From assembly GCF_022919575.1 (NCBI RefSeq), contig NZ_CP095071.1:2232001-2296000 (forward strand): 64,000 nucleotides of DNA, in the 5' to 3' direction. A program made the position numbers and the translations under genes. Below, piece after piece: positions 27,441 to 35,020 of the stretch. Every line of letters starts with the position of its first letter. Positions within the stretch are counted from its first letter, which is position 1. This DNA is from Gracilibacillus salinarum (lineage in GTDB: Bacteria; Bacillota; Bacilli; Bacillales; Amphibacillaceae). Under the pieces are notes generated by a model that saw only the letters and a list, made by a program, of their open reading frames with translations, had not been told where the DNA came from and did no database searches.

Positions 27441-28283
27441 AAAGAAATCTTTTAAGAAGTGATATACTCCTTCTTCATCATTCGTCTGTTCAGTTGTTAC
27501 CCTTGTTATTTTCTTGATCTGATCTGTCGCATTCTTCATAGCAACTGGATAACCGACTATCTCCATCATTGCAATGTCGTTATTACTGTCACCAATAGCT
27601 AATACCGATTCAGGATTAAGATCATAGTGTTCTAATAATGCTGAGATACCAGTTGCTTTATTCACATTAGCTACCATCACCTCCACATTATGTGGGGATG
27701 AGGAAGAAGTAGAAAAGGGAGTATCCTGCTTGAGTTCATCTAATTCAGAGATCCACTGCTGCATGTGCTGATGACGATCAGCAAAACAATAGATCTTCGC
27801 GTATTGAACAGCAGGCAGTTCGTCGACCCAATCGATAGCTTGATTTATCGCTTCTTCTCTTTCCAGCCATTCATGCAGGCCCACTTCATCTGGCTTGTCC
27901 TGCTTTATCATTTGTTCCATGTAAGGCTGGTCGATTTTTAGAGTAGTACGATTCCCGTTAACCGGATGTACTTCATAAAAAATCTGATGGTCCCTGGCTA
28001 ACTGAATCACACGGTCAATAACTTCTGTCGATAAATGGTGCTGACGTAATAACTCCTCGTCCAAATACGTAATCATGCCATTCGCCGTAACAATGCCATC
28101 AAGTTCTACATTACCTTCCGTAATATCTAGTACTTCTTTATAAGCGCGTCCTGTGACAATAAATACTTTGACCCCAAGCTGCCGAATTTGTTCGATCACG
28201 TTTTTCGTATTTTGCTCCAATTGATTATGGTTGTTCAAAATCGTTCCGTCCATATCCAGACAGACAGCTTTTATCTCATTCAT
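27426..28283 (-). CDS. Cof-type HAD superfamily phosphatase
   Basis: 285-residue sugar-phosphate phosphatase of the Cof/YidA subfamily. Motif I is CLDMDGTILNN near the N-terminus (catalytic Asp pair), motif II is KVFIVTGRAYKEV, and motifs III/IV are NKATGISALL...VLAIGDSNNDIAMMEI. The cap domain lies between. ATG 28283 follows AAAGGGGAC; the open frame to 28436 includes 51 residues without family similarity and before the ribosome site. The substrate of such enzymes cannot be inferred from sequence. Confidence 0.9.
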   Translation of the reverse strand: MNEIKAVCLDMDGTILNNHNQLEQNTKNVIEQIRQLGVKVFIVTGRAYKEVLDITEGNVELDGIVTANGMITYLDEELLRQHHLSTEVIDRVIQLARDHQIFYEVHPVNGNRTTLKIDQPYMEQMIKQDKPDEVGLHEWLEREEAINQAIDWVDELPAVQYAKIYCFADRHQHMQQWISELDELKQDTPFSTSSSSPHNVEVMVANVNKATGISALLEHYDLNPESVLAIGDSNNDIAMMEIVGYPVAMKNATDQIKKITRVTTEQTNDEEGVYHFLKDFFQHKL

Positions 28284-28483
28284 GTGATTGTCCCCTTTCA
28301 TATAACAACGAAAATAGTATAACATATGAGGTTGGCAGATAAATAATTTGTGATTTTTCCGTGGTGTTAATAGAGGATACTCATATAGACAGCTTTTACG
28401 TTTCTTCTTAAATTTGTCCTCTAGAACCCGCTCCAACCATTAGAAAAACCGAGCATAATCCGCCCACATAAATGATATACAAC

Positions 28484-29020
28484 TTCCTATAATATGGATT
28501 ATGTTAACTGGAACTGTCTGACACGTAGTTAATTTTGATAGTTTTCATCTGCTTAGCAAAGCTCCGGAAATAGGCTCCGCGTCCTGTGGGCACGGCTTCA
28601 GCTAATTTATGAAAGAAAATGCTTTTCTTTCATAAATGGATCATCAGCTCGCGCTGATTCCACGGGAGTCTCCGCCTATTTCCTACGCTTGAGGGAAGTG
28701 CTACAACATATGGAACAGCTAAAAGCAGTGGATCTAGGCATTATGTTATTCATTCAATTGCTGTTATATATATACAGTGATCAATATGCTATGTCTTACA
28801 AAAGTTGTAGAGACCACATCCTAGCGTAGGCCAACCACGGAGACTCCCGCGGGATTGTGCAGGTGCTGGAGATCCACTTTGTGAAGCGTTATTCTTCACA
28901 AAGTTAGCTCCAGCCGTGCCCCGCAGGACGCGAAGTGGTTGGCCGAAGCGGCATCATACCACACATAATATTTCAAAATAACCACTAAGCTGTTAGTTAA
29001 CATAATCCATATTATAGGAA
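28484..29020. repeat. Type 1 repeat, copy D (537 bp)
   Basis: Complete terminal repeats. The GGAAATAGGCTCCGCG arm comes first with the TTTATGAAAG loop, and the CCAACCAC arm follows with the TTTGTGAAG loop: the opposite interior order to copies A-C although the left flank (ATACAAC then TTCCTAT) is the same as in C. Its right end runs straight into a type 2 fragment. Confidence 0.88.
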
Positions 29021-29033
29021 CCCCTCTACATCT

Positions 29034-29104
29034 TCTTTATCGGAGGACGATGACGATGCAGGATGTCGCCATTTCCTGGGCGCTAGACTTGGCTGTTCCT
29101 GTCA
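29034..29104. repeat. Type 2 repeat fragment
   Basis: About 70 bases similar to the 3' part of the type 2 repeat (CTTATCGGAGGACGATG... TGGGCGCTAGACTTGGCTGT) abutting type 1 copy D. Diverged and truncated. Confidence 0.55.
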
Positions 29105-29150
29105 AAAAGTGTACGAAACCTTTAAATATTAGGCTATCCTAACGTTAAAT

Positions 29151-29188
29151 AAAAACCACACGCATTATTGCTATATGCGTGTGGTGAT
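29151..29188 (-). terminator. Intrinsic terminator of the dioxygenase gene
   Basis: ACCACACGCA and TGCGTGTGGT form a perfect 10-bp stem, and TTTTTATTTA follows on the minus strand. Confidence 0.9.
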
Positions 29189-29191
29189 ATT

Positions 29192-30160
29192 TTATTTATT
29201 ATTCGTTTCCAATGGCGTTAAGTTTGCTTCGATTTCTTCTCGTTTATCCGCTAAAAAAGGTGGCAATGCCAAGGATTCGCCTAATGCTTCCATATTCTCA
29301 TCGGTTGCAAATCCCGGTCCATCTGTTGCCAATTCAATCAAAATTCCATTTGGTTCACGGAAATATAACGATTGAAAATAGTAACGATCAACAATTCCTG
29401 AGTTTGGTAATCTTTTCTGACGAATCACATCTCGCCATGCTTCTAGTTCCTCTACATCTTCAACACGAAAAGCAACGTGATGTACACTGCCGCGGCCAGG
29501 CCGTTCTTTTTGTAATCCTGGTCGAACTTCTACATGAACTTCAGCTCCCGTTCCGCCTTCTCCTGTAGCAAAAACGTTGATTTCACGACCATCTAAAAGG
29601 GAATAACTACCTTCATGACGGAACCCCAGCACTTCCGTAAGCACCTTTTTTGTTGGAGTTAAGTCTGGGATGGTAAAGTGAACGGGACCTAATCCAATCA
29701 CAGCTTTCTCCGCTTTCACTCCATTTCCGTCCCAGGGAACACCGCCAGCAACTCCTGTATTCTTTTCATCAGAAACCAATGTCAATCTTTGCCCTTCATG
29801 ATCTTGAAAAGGTAACACCTGGCGACCAAATTGTTCACTGATCCCATCATGGACGATATCATACTGATCAAAGCGATCCTGCCAATAGGCTAACGCTTGA
29901 CCACTTGCCACACGTAATGAGGTAGTCGAGATACTATTGTTACCAGTATAAGTGTGTCCCGCATTATTTATTTCAAAAAAGGTTAAATCGGTTCCCGGAC
30001 TTCCCTTTTCATCTGCATAAAATAAATGGTACATGCTCGTGTCATCTTGATTGACCGTCTTTTTTACAAGTCGCATTCCTAAAATAGTTGTGTAGAAATT
30101 GAAGTTATCTTGCGCGTTGGCAGTGATCGCGGAAACATGGTGAATTCCTTTTAATTGCAT
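29192..30160 (-). CDS. mhqO: Ring-cleaving dioxygenase of the MhqO type
   Basis: 322-residue extradiol-type dioxygenase built of two glyoxalase/bleomycin-resistance folds. Metal ligands are visible as LKGIHHVSAI near the N-terminus, GSVHHVAFRVEDV in the second module, and the Glu in EPNGILIELATDGPGF. Family members in Bacillus (MhqA, MhqE, MhqO) are induced by quinones and catechols. ATG 30160 follows GGAGG. The promoter region carries an MhqR-type operator overlapping the -35 element, which supports the thiol/quinone-stress role. Monocistronic. Confidence 0.88.
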   Translation of the reverse strand: MQLKGIHHVSAITANAQDNFNFYTTILGMRLVKKTVNQDDTSMYHLFYADEKGSPGTDLTFFEINNAGHTYTGNNSISTTSLRVASGQALAYWQDRFDQYDIVHDGISEQFGRQVLPFQDHEGQRLTLVSDEKNTGVAGGVPWDGNGVKAEKAVIGLGPVHFTIPDLTPTKKVLTEVLGFRHEGSYSLLDGREINVFATGEGGTGAEVHVEVRPGLQKERPGRGSVHHVAFRVEDVEELEAWRDVIRQKRLPNSGIVDRYYFQSLYFREPNGILIELATDGPGFATDENMEALGESLALPPFLADKREEIEANLTPLETNNK

Positions 30161-30187
30161 GATGCATTCCTCCATTTCTTTACAATT

Positions 30188-30216
30188 AGTATACCGTGAT
30201 TTTATCTCGAATTCAA
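30188..30216 (-). promoter_or_regulatory. Sigma-A promoter of the MhqO-like gene
   Basis: On the minus strand TTGAAT (30216-30211), 17 bases, then TATACT (30193-30188). The operator below covers the -35 box. Confidence 0.75.
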
Positions 30217-30220
30217 GATA
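30203..30220. promoter_or_regulatory. MhqR-type operator
   Basis: TATCTCGAATTCAAGATA is a near-perfect 18-bp palindrome and differs by one base from the B. subtilis MhqR box as I recall it (TATCTCGAATTCGAGATA). It overlaps the -35 box, as expected for a MarR-family repressor. Confidence 0.8.
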
Positions 30221-30229
30221 GTTATCTTA

Positions 30230-30257
30230 TTGACTTTTTTCTATTTTTTGATAAAAT
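30230..30257 (+). promoter_or_regulatory. Promoter of the TPP riboswitch-thiW transcript
   Basis: TTGACT (30230-30235), 16 bases, then TAAAAT (30252-30257), placed about 30 bases before the riboswitch. Confidence 0.6.
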
Positions 30258-30283
30258 TTTTGTTAATGACATAAGTGTGATCA

Positions 30284-30382
30284 CTACTAGGGGTGCCTAT
30301 GAGCATAGGCTGAGAGAAAAGCGCGCATAAGCTTTTTAACTCTAAGAACCTGATCTGGTTTATACCAGCGTAGGGAAGTAGC
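30284..30382 (+). promoter_or_regulatory. TPP riboswitch
   Basis: Thi-box aptamer with CTAGGGGTGCC, AGGCTGAGA, AACCTGATCTGGTTTATACC and AGCGTAGGGAAG in the conserved order. It binds thiamine pyrophosphate in the nascent RNA and controls the downstream thiW gene. Confidence 0.96.
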
Positions 30383-30400
30383 TATATACTTGATACGTAT

Positions 30401-30434
30401 AGCCAGGTTCTTTATTAGAATCTGGCTTTTTTAT
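30401..30434 (+). terminator. Riboswitch-controlled terminator
   Basis: AGCCAGGTTC pairs with GAATCTGGCT, followed by TTTTTTA. It lies 19 bases after the TPP aptamer and before the thiW ribosome site, so ligand binding should favour premature termination. Confidence 0.88.
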
Positions 30435-30479
30435 TTTCCTTCAGCTGTGATCCCTTATGATAACAAAAGGAGGAAAAAT

Positions 30480-30980
30480 ATGAATCGTACATTATTATTA
30501 ACCACAATGGCTGTATTTATCGCCATCGGGACACTTGGTTCGCAATTTCTTTGGTTTCCGACAGGTATTGCCAAAGCATACCCTGTTCAGCACGCGGTGA
30601 ATGTGATGGCAGCGGTAACGTTAGGTCCTATCCCAGCAGTTACCATTGCCTTTATGATTGGTTTACTTCGAAATTTATTAGGGCTTGGTACATTGCTTGC
30701 TTTTCCAGGTGGAATGGTCGGAGCTTTACTGGCAGGTTATTTATATCGATGGACGAATAAACGCACATTCGCTGGTATAGGTGAAATGGTCGGGACAGGC
30801 GTCCTTGGCTCTCTGCTTTCTGTACCGTATGCTAAAGTATTGATGGGATCATCTGTTGGCGCATTCGCATTTTTGCCAGGATTCCTTGTCAGCAGTGTAA
30901 CCGGGGCTATCATTAGACTATTTATTATATCAAGAGTAAAAGACGCCCCACTCATGCGTCAAAGTGTATCAAACAGATAA
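30480..30980 (+). CDS. thiW: ThiW, thiazole ECF transporter S component
   Basis: 166-residue membrane protein with five to six helices that captures the thiamine precursor hydroxyethylthiazole for an energy-coupling-factor importer. Family landmarks are FPTGIAKAYPVQHAVNVMAAVTLGP and FPGGMVGALLAGYLYRW. The ATG lies after AAGGAGG, downstream of the TPP riboswitch and its terminator. No thiM/thiE genes follow; the shared EcfAA'T module must be elsewhere. Family ThiW is clear; substrate follows from the family and the riboswitch. Confidence 0.92.
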   Translation: MNRTLLLTTMAVFIAIGTLGSQFLWFPTGIAKAYPVQHAVNVMAAVTLGPIPAVTIAFMIGLLRNLLGLGTLLAFPGGMVGALLAGYLYRWTNKRTFAGIGEMVGTGVLGSLLSVPYAKVLMGSSVGAFAFLPGFLVSSVTGAIIRLFIISRVKDAPLMRQSVSNR

Positions 30981-31039
30981 AGAATACTTGGTTGAATCAA
31001 TGCTTTATTTGTTTAGAAAAATGAGATACTTTATGCTTT

Positions 31040-31075
31040 AAGAAAAACCGGGCATAACCCGCCCGGTCCTAACTG
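31040..31075. other. Hairpin in the left outer flank of type 1 copy E
   Basis: AAAAACCGGGC...GCCCGGTCCTAACTGAC, homologous to the reverse of 14907-14937 and, in decayed form, to 28444-28470. The A-run before the stem makes it a terminator for minus-strand transcripts. Confidence 0.5.
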
Positions 31076-31093
31076 ACTTAATTAATAAACAAC

Positions 31094-31632
31094 TTCCTAT
31101 AATATGGATTATGTCAACAAAGGCTGTATTGCAAAATGCTCATTTTGATATAGTTTATCTGCTTAGCAAAGCTCCGGAAATAGGCTCCGCGTCCTGTGGG
31201 GTCGGGTTCAGCCTCCTCGCGAGCAAAAATCGCTCACTGCGGGGTCTTCACACACGACTGATCCCACGGGAGTCTTCGCCTATTTCCTACGCTTAAGGGA
31301 AGTGCTACAACGGATGTAACAGTGAAAAGCAGCAGTTCTAGGCATTATCCATATTAAAGATGAGGTATAGACACTAAAGGATACCGCTCAAAATACTAGC
31401 TGTATTATTAGTTGTAGAGCAAAGCCATAGCGTAGGCCAACCACGTAGACTCCCGCGGGACAGGCAGGCGCTGAAGATCCACTTTGTGAAGTGCCCTTCT
31501 TCACAAAGTTAGCTTCAGCCGTGCCCCGCAGGACGCGAAGTGGTTGGACGGAGCGGTATTCTATCACATAAAAAATCTCAATATGGATACTTGGCTAGTA
31601 ATGCTTAGTTTACATAATCCATATTATAGGAA
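31094..31632. repeat. Type 1 repeat, copy E (539 bp)
   Basis: Complete terminal repeats, full left and right outer flanks. The GGAAATAGG arm comes first, carrying a loop not seen elsewhere (CCTCCTCGCGAGCAAAAATC), and the CCAACCAC arm second with the TTTGTGAAG loop. Interior order is opposite to A-C. Confidence 0.88.
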
Positions 31633-31691
31633 CTCTAATCATGTTCCATATGATTACTGATGTGACCTCACTTATATATTTTCAGGCTGAT

Positions 31692-31728
31692 AATAAAAAA
31701 CGATCGCACTCATTGCGATCGTTTTTTA
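31692..31728. terminator. Bidirectional intrinsic terminator after yvgN
   Basis: AAAAAACGATCGCA and TGCGATCGTTTTTT form a perfect stem-loop between repeat E and the reductase stop codon. Confidence 0.9.
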
Positions 31729-31739
31729 AATTATCTATT

Positions 31740-32579
31740 TTACCGTTTACTAAACGTATCAGGATCTGGCCCAACACGCTCATCCTTATTCATATCATGG
31801 ATCAGCTTCATCTCTGCATCTGTCAGTTCAAAATCAAACACATCCGCATTATCATGTATACGATGCTGTTTGACAGATTTCGGAATCGTCACAACACCTT
31901 GCTGTAAATCCCAACGGAGGATGACTTGTGCCGTTGACTTACCATGGCGTTTTGCGATATCCGTCAAAGTCGGATCGTCCAGTACTTTCCCTTGTTTAAG
32001 CGGAGACCAAGCTTCTAATTGGATATTGTGTTCTTTGCAATAATCATGTAAATTGCGTTGCTGCAAGTGTGGATGATATTCAACCTGGTTCACCATTGGT
32101 GTAATTTCTGCATCTTTTATCAGATCATCTAAGTGATGCTCTTTAAAGTTACTTACACCAATTGCTCGGATTTTTCCATCGTTATAAAGTTTCTCCATTG
32201 CTTTCCATGTTTCTTTGTATTTATTCTGATCCGGCACTGGCCAGTGAATAAGATAAAGGTCGAGATACTCTAATCCTAATTTATTTAATGTCGTTTCAAA
32301 TGCTTGTAATGTCTCGTCATAACCTTGGTCACCATTCCAAAGCTTTGATGTAATGAATAATTCTTCACGAGGAATGCCAGAATCTTTTATTGCTTTTCCT
32401 ACACCTTCTTCATTTCCATAAATAGCTGCTGTATCAATACTTTTATACCCATGTTCGAGTGCCCATTTAACAGATTGATAGACTTCTTCGCCTTCTTCTA
32501 CTAGAAAGACACCAAGTCCAAACCATGGCATTTTCACACCATTATGTAAGGTCGTAGTAGCTTGTAAACTGTTTACCAT
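31740..32579 (-). CDS. yvgN: Aldo/keto reductase, glyoxal/methylglyoxal reductase type
   Basis: 279-residue NADPH-dependent AKR of the AKR5 group. Catalytic tetrad regions are visible: SIDTAAIYGNEEGVGKAI (Asp, Tyr), FITSKLW (Lys) and LIHWPVP (His). Cofactor-binding segments are IPKSVKQHRIHDNADVF and SPLKQGK. It matches B. subtilis YvgN over the full length, an enzyme that reduces methylglyoxal and other aldehydes. ATG 32579 follows AAGGAGG. It is monocistronic; the terminator at its end is flanked by repeat E. Confidence 0.9.
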   Translation of the reverse strand: MVNSLQATTTLHNGVKMPWFGLGVFLVEEGEEVYQSVKWALEHGYKSIDTAAIYGNEEGVGKAIKDSGIPREELFITSKLWNGDQGYDETLQAFETTLNKLGLEYLDLYLIHWPVPDQNKYKETWKAMEKLYNDGKIRAIGVSNFKEHHLDDLIKDAEITPMVNQVEYHPHLQQRNLHDYCKEHNIQLEAWSPLKQGKVLDDPTLTDIAKRHGKSTAQVILRWDLQQGVVTIPKSVKQHRIHDNADVFDFELTDAEMKLIHDMNKDERVGPDPDTFSKR

Positions 32580-32664
32580 TTTCAATTCCTCCTTTTTATC
32601 TCATTTACCCTATATTGCCACATTCTAATACTAATTTTAAAATATTGTGCTCACGATCGTGGCA

Positions 32665-32700
32665 CAACGAAGCCACCAAGCATAGCTGGGTGGCTTCATC
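32665..32700. terminator. Hairpin after the ABC-F gene
   Basis: GAAGCCACC and GGTGGCTTC form a stem with an 11-base loop just past the ABC-F stop. The T-run is weak on both strands, so it may be a poor terminator. Confidence 0.5.
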
Positions 32701-32701
32701 A

Positions 32702-34153
32702 TCACAAGCGTTCTATTTGTTTGGCATTGATTTGAAACTGTATATCTGCAACATTTTTTATAAACATTTGATCATGTGTGACAAAAATGATTGTTCCTTG
32801 ATAGGCTTTTATAAATCGTTCTAAAGCTTCAACGGCATGGATATCTAGGAAGTTGGTCGGTTCATCTAATAACAAAATATTATATTCTCCCAGAAAAAGC
32901 TGACTTAGCTGGAGCCGAATTGCTTCTCCGCCGCTTAATGCTTTCACCTTTTTTTGCAGATCTGTACCAACCAGCTGCATGGCATGTAATACGCTGCGCA
33001 ACAGCCCATCTTCATAGTCTGACCGATTTTTCACGAATTGCCATACCGTTTCATCAGTCCTGAATTGATAACTCATTTGGCGAAAATAACCGATTTTTGC
33101 TTTAGGTGAAATGGTTAAACCGGATTGATTGCTAGCAAAATGGTGCAACAACGTACTTTTACCACTGCCATTTGGACCTGTTATGGCAATTTTTTTACCG
33201 AGTGGCAATTGGAAATTCACTTCTTCCAATAATACCTGTCCATTAGCGGTAAGGGTAAAACAATCAGCCATAATAGGAAATTTATTATGCAACTCCACCA
33301 CTTTTGATTGTCTAAACATAATCGGCTTCTCATCTTGAACTGCCTCTACAGCCTCCAGCTTCTCCATTCGGTGTTCAATCGATTTGGCTGCTTTTTGCAA
33401 TGCTTTCTGACTGGTTGCTTTGGACTTTGTCTCAAACATTCGGTTCGCCTTCGCCTTGGATTCTTTCTTCGGCATCGAAGCTGCCCTGGCGATTTTACTA
33501 GCCTTGTTCATCTTTTCCTGTGCTGCTTTTTCGAGTCGGCTTTTTTCTTTCAAATATTGTTCATGAGCTTGCCTTTGTTGATCTCGTTCTAATTCTTTCT
33601 GAGCAATATAGTCACTGTAATTGCCTGAATAGACATTAACCCTGCCATTATTCACTTCCCATATGGTTGTCACAAGTTCATCCAGTACTGCACGATCATG
33701 ACTGATAAGTACTAATGCACCATAATAATATCGCAACTCAGACAATAAATATTTAATTCCGTCTTCATCTAAATGTGTCGTTGGCTCATCAATTAATAAG
33801 GACTCATGATAATTCGTAAACAATTGGGCAAGCTTAAGCCTTGTTTGTTCGCCTCCACTTAACCCATATTGATTCGGAACATGTAATTTTCCTAATAACT
33901 TAGGATCAGCCTGATGCGTATCTGGCCCTTCCATCTGCTCAAAATAACCTGCACTCACATGGCGATGCACGGTACCTTTTGTTGGCATCACCTTACCTGC
34001 AAGCAATCTTAATATCGTACTTTTTCCAGCTCCGTTTTTACCGACGATGCCAATACGATCAAATTGATGGACGGCCAAACGCTCCACTTTCATTATCTCT
34101 TTATCTAAATAGTTTATTTCTATCTGTTCTAATTCAAAACTAATTTGTTCCAT
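32702..34153 (-). CDS. ABC-F family ribosomal protection protein (Vga/Msr/VmlR-like)
   Basis: Soluble 483-residue protein with two ATP-binding domains and no membrane segments. The first has GKNGAGKST, signature LSGGEQTRL and LLIDEPTTHLDE; the second has GPNGSGKST, LSGGEAIRL and LLLDEPTNFLD. Between them is a Lys/Ala-rich interdomain linker with AAQEKMNKASKIARAASMPKKESKAKANRMFETKSKAT sub-segments, the region that in antibiotic-resistance ABC-F factors enters the ribosome and displaces drugs. The length fits MsrA/Vga-type proteins rather than housekeeping EttA/Uup. ATG follows CGGGAGG. The 400-base leader with an ErmD-like peptide strongly suggests induction by macrolide-type drugs. Which drug classes it protects against cannot be read from sequence. 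Confidence 0.9.
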   Translation of the reverse strand: MEQISFELEQIEINYLDKEIMKVERLAVHQFDRIGIVGKNGAGKSTILRLLAGKVMPTKGTVHRHVSAGYFEQMEGPDTHQADPKLLGKLHVPNQYGLSGGEQTRLKLAQLFTNYHESLLIDEPTTHLDEDGIKYLLSELRYYYGALVLISHDRAVLDELVTTIWEVNNGRVNVYSGNYSDYIAQKELERDQQRQAHEQYLKEKSRLEKAAQEKMNKASKIARAASMPKKESKAKANRMFETKSKATSQKALQKAAKSIEHRMEKLEAVEAVQDEKPIMFRQSKVVELHNKFPIMADCFTLTANGQVLLEEVNFQLPLGKKIAITGPNGSGKSTLLHHFASNQSGLTISPKAKIGYFRQMSYQFRTDETVWQFVKNRSDYEDGLLRSVLHAMQLVGTDLQKKVKALSGGEAIRLQLSQLFLGEYNILLLDEPTNFLDIHAVEALERFIKAYQGTIIFVTHDQMFIKNVADIQFQINAKQIERL

Positions 34154-34181
34154 TTTCGCTACCTCCCGAAATACTAAAATT

Positions 34182-34237
34182 TCGTATCGATAGCTAGGAT
34201 ATCGATACGAGCTGCGTTAAAAATGCTCGCTCGTATC
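34182..34237 (-). promoter_or_regulatory. Mutually exclusive hairpins before the ABC-F gene
   Basis: Three segments on the minus strand: GATACGAGC (34237-34229), GCTCGTATCGAT (34212-34201) and ATCGATACGA (34191-34182). Segments 1-2 or 2-3 can pair, not both. Segment 1 overlaps the stop codon of the 7-codon ORF, the layout of a translation-controlled attenuator. Confidence 0.6.
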
Positions 34238-34259
34238 AATAAAACCATAACATCATCAT
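34236..34259 (-). CDS. Seven-codon leader ORF (MMMLWFY)
   Basis: ATG ATG ATG TTA TGG TTT TAT TGA, preceded by AAGGAGTG at good spacing and ending 82 bases before the ABC-F start. Its stop codon lies in the first segment of the alternative hairpins at 34182-34237. It is far too short to recognise by homology; the evidence is the ribosome site, the position and the overlap with the pairing segments. The hydrophobic, aromatic composition is common in drug-arrest leader peptides. A second regulatory ORF behind the ErmD-like one is unusual. Confidence 0.5.
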   Translation of the reverse strand: MMMLWFY

Positions 34260-34293
34260 TCGGAATCACTCCTTATTCTATATTTTTAAATAT

Positions 34294-34323
34294 GAAAAAA
34301 TCACAGACAATCTGCCTGTGATT
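34294..34323 (-). terminator. Second leader terminator of the ABC-F transcript
   Basis: AATCACAG and CTGTGATT form a stem followed by TTTTTTC on the minus strand, between the two leader ORFs. Confidence 0.75.
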
Positions 34324-34352
34324 CGAGAGTAAAACAGAATAAAATGATTTGG

Positions 34353-34386
34353 TAAAAAAAAGAAAGGCAATCTTCCGCCTTTCTTT
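34353..34386 (-). terminator. First leader terminator of the ABC-F transcript
   Basis: AGAAAGGC pairs with GCCTTTCT, followed by T7-8 on the minus strand. It lies about 95 bases after the ErmD-like leader ORF, so transcripts should stop here unless a stalled ribosome changes the folding. Confidence 0.82.
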
Positions 34387-34465
34387 TGAATAAATTATTC
34401 ATAAAGATTATTAAAAAAGGACAGATTTATCCCGTTTACCCTGCATGTAAAAACAGAAACAGAGT

Positions 34466-34495
34466 CTTTGAACGTATTCAGTTACTGATTCAAAG
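34466..34495 (-). promoter_or_regulatory. Leader hairpin overlapping the ErmD-like ORF
   Basis: CTTTGAA inside codons 11-13 of the leader ORF (34495-34489) pairs with TTCAAAG (34472-34466). A ribosome stalled upstream on the leader or translating it would open this stem. Confidence 0.6.
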
Positions 34496-34526
34496 CTGGG
34501 AAACGTAATCTCATCGAATGTGTCAT
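34482..34526 (-). CDS. ErmD/ErmK-like macrolide-sensing leader peptide
   Basis: A 14-codon ORF encoding MTHSMRLRFPALNQ, with the strong ribosome site AAGGAGG (34544-34538) and an ATG at 34526. As I recall it, the leader of ermD/ermK from Bacillus is MTHSMRLRFPTLNQ, so only one residue differs. The Arg-Leu-Arg segment is the known macrolide-dependent arrest site of that peptide. Here the downstream gene is an ABC-F protein, not an rRNA methylase. A sigma-A promoter precedes it and two terminators follow. The ORF identity is read directly; the arrest function is inferred from the ErmD/ErmK family. Confidence 0.88.
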   Translation of the reverse strand: MTHSMRLRFPALNQ

Positions 34527-34552
34527 TTTTTAATAATCCTCCTTATATCTTC

Positions 34553-34581
34553 AGTATAGAATGGAATACCGCAAAAGTCAA
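34553..34581 (-). promoter_or_regulatory. Sigma-A promoter of the ABC-F leader transcript
   Basis: TTGACT (34581-34576), a 17-base spacer, then TATACT (34558-34553). The predicted start is about seven bases on, so the leader ribosome site lies almost at the 5' end of the RNA. Confidence 0.82.
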
Positions 34582-34611
34582 AAAGTCAGCCAAAACCCAG
34601 CCGTTCCCTTA

Positions 34612-34762
34612 GATATTTATAGCTTCAAGTGCTGGGATCCCGCTCCTCCCTAGCACTTCGCGTCTTGCGGGGCCTATGTCCGCAGCTTTGCTAAGTAGAT
34701 AATCTATATCAATATGATCATTTTGCATCACGGTCTCAGTTTATAATTCATATTACAAAAAC
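34612..34762. repeat. Type 1 repeat, deletion derivative G
   Basis: Begins like the CCAACCAC arm (TCAAGTGCTGGGATCCCGCTC, CGCGTCTTGCGGGG) and jumps directly to the end of the other arm (CCTATGTCCGCAGCTTTGCT) with a decayed right end. It looks like an internal deletion between the two related arms. Confidence 0.65.
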
Positions 34763-34777
34763 CACTTTTCTTTCCAA

Positions 34778-34982
34778 CAGAACAAAGGCGCAAGCGCCCG
34801 TTTAGAGGCGTAGCGAGTGGAGCGAATCAACTGAGATAAAGGAATCACGGTGAGCTTGCGAATCGATGATGACTTATCGTAGGGCGATTTCGCGAAGTCG
34901 TCTAGTCTCTGGGCGCTGGAGCCGGACGTGGCCGTTTCTGTCAGCGAACATCATATAGCCCAAAATTTATACTTTCTTGACT
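34778..34982. repeat. Type 2 repeat, 205-bp copy e
   Basis: Same length and almost the same sequence as 13925-14129, again ending TATACTTTCTTGACT beside an intrinsic terminator, here that of helD. Confidence 0.85.
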
Positions 34983-34983
34983 T

Positions 34984-35020
34984 ACAAAAAAATAAGACAA
35001 GGTAGCTCCTTGCCTTACTT
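34984..35020 (-). terminator. Intrinsic terminator of helD
   Basis: TAAGGCAAGG and CCTTGTCTTA form the stem on the minus strand, followed by T7. It overlaps the helD stop codon region. Confidence 0.85.
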
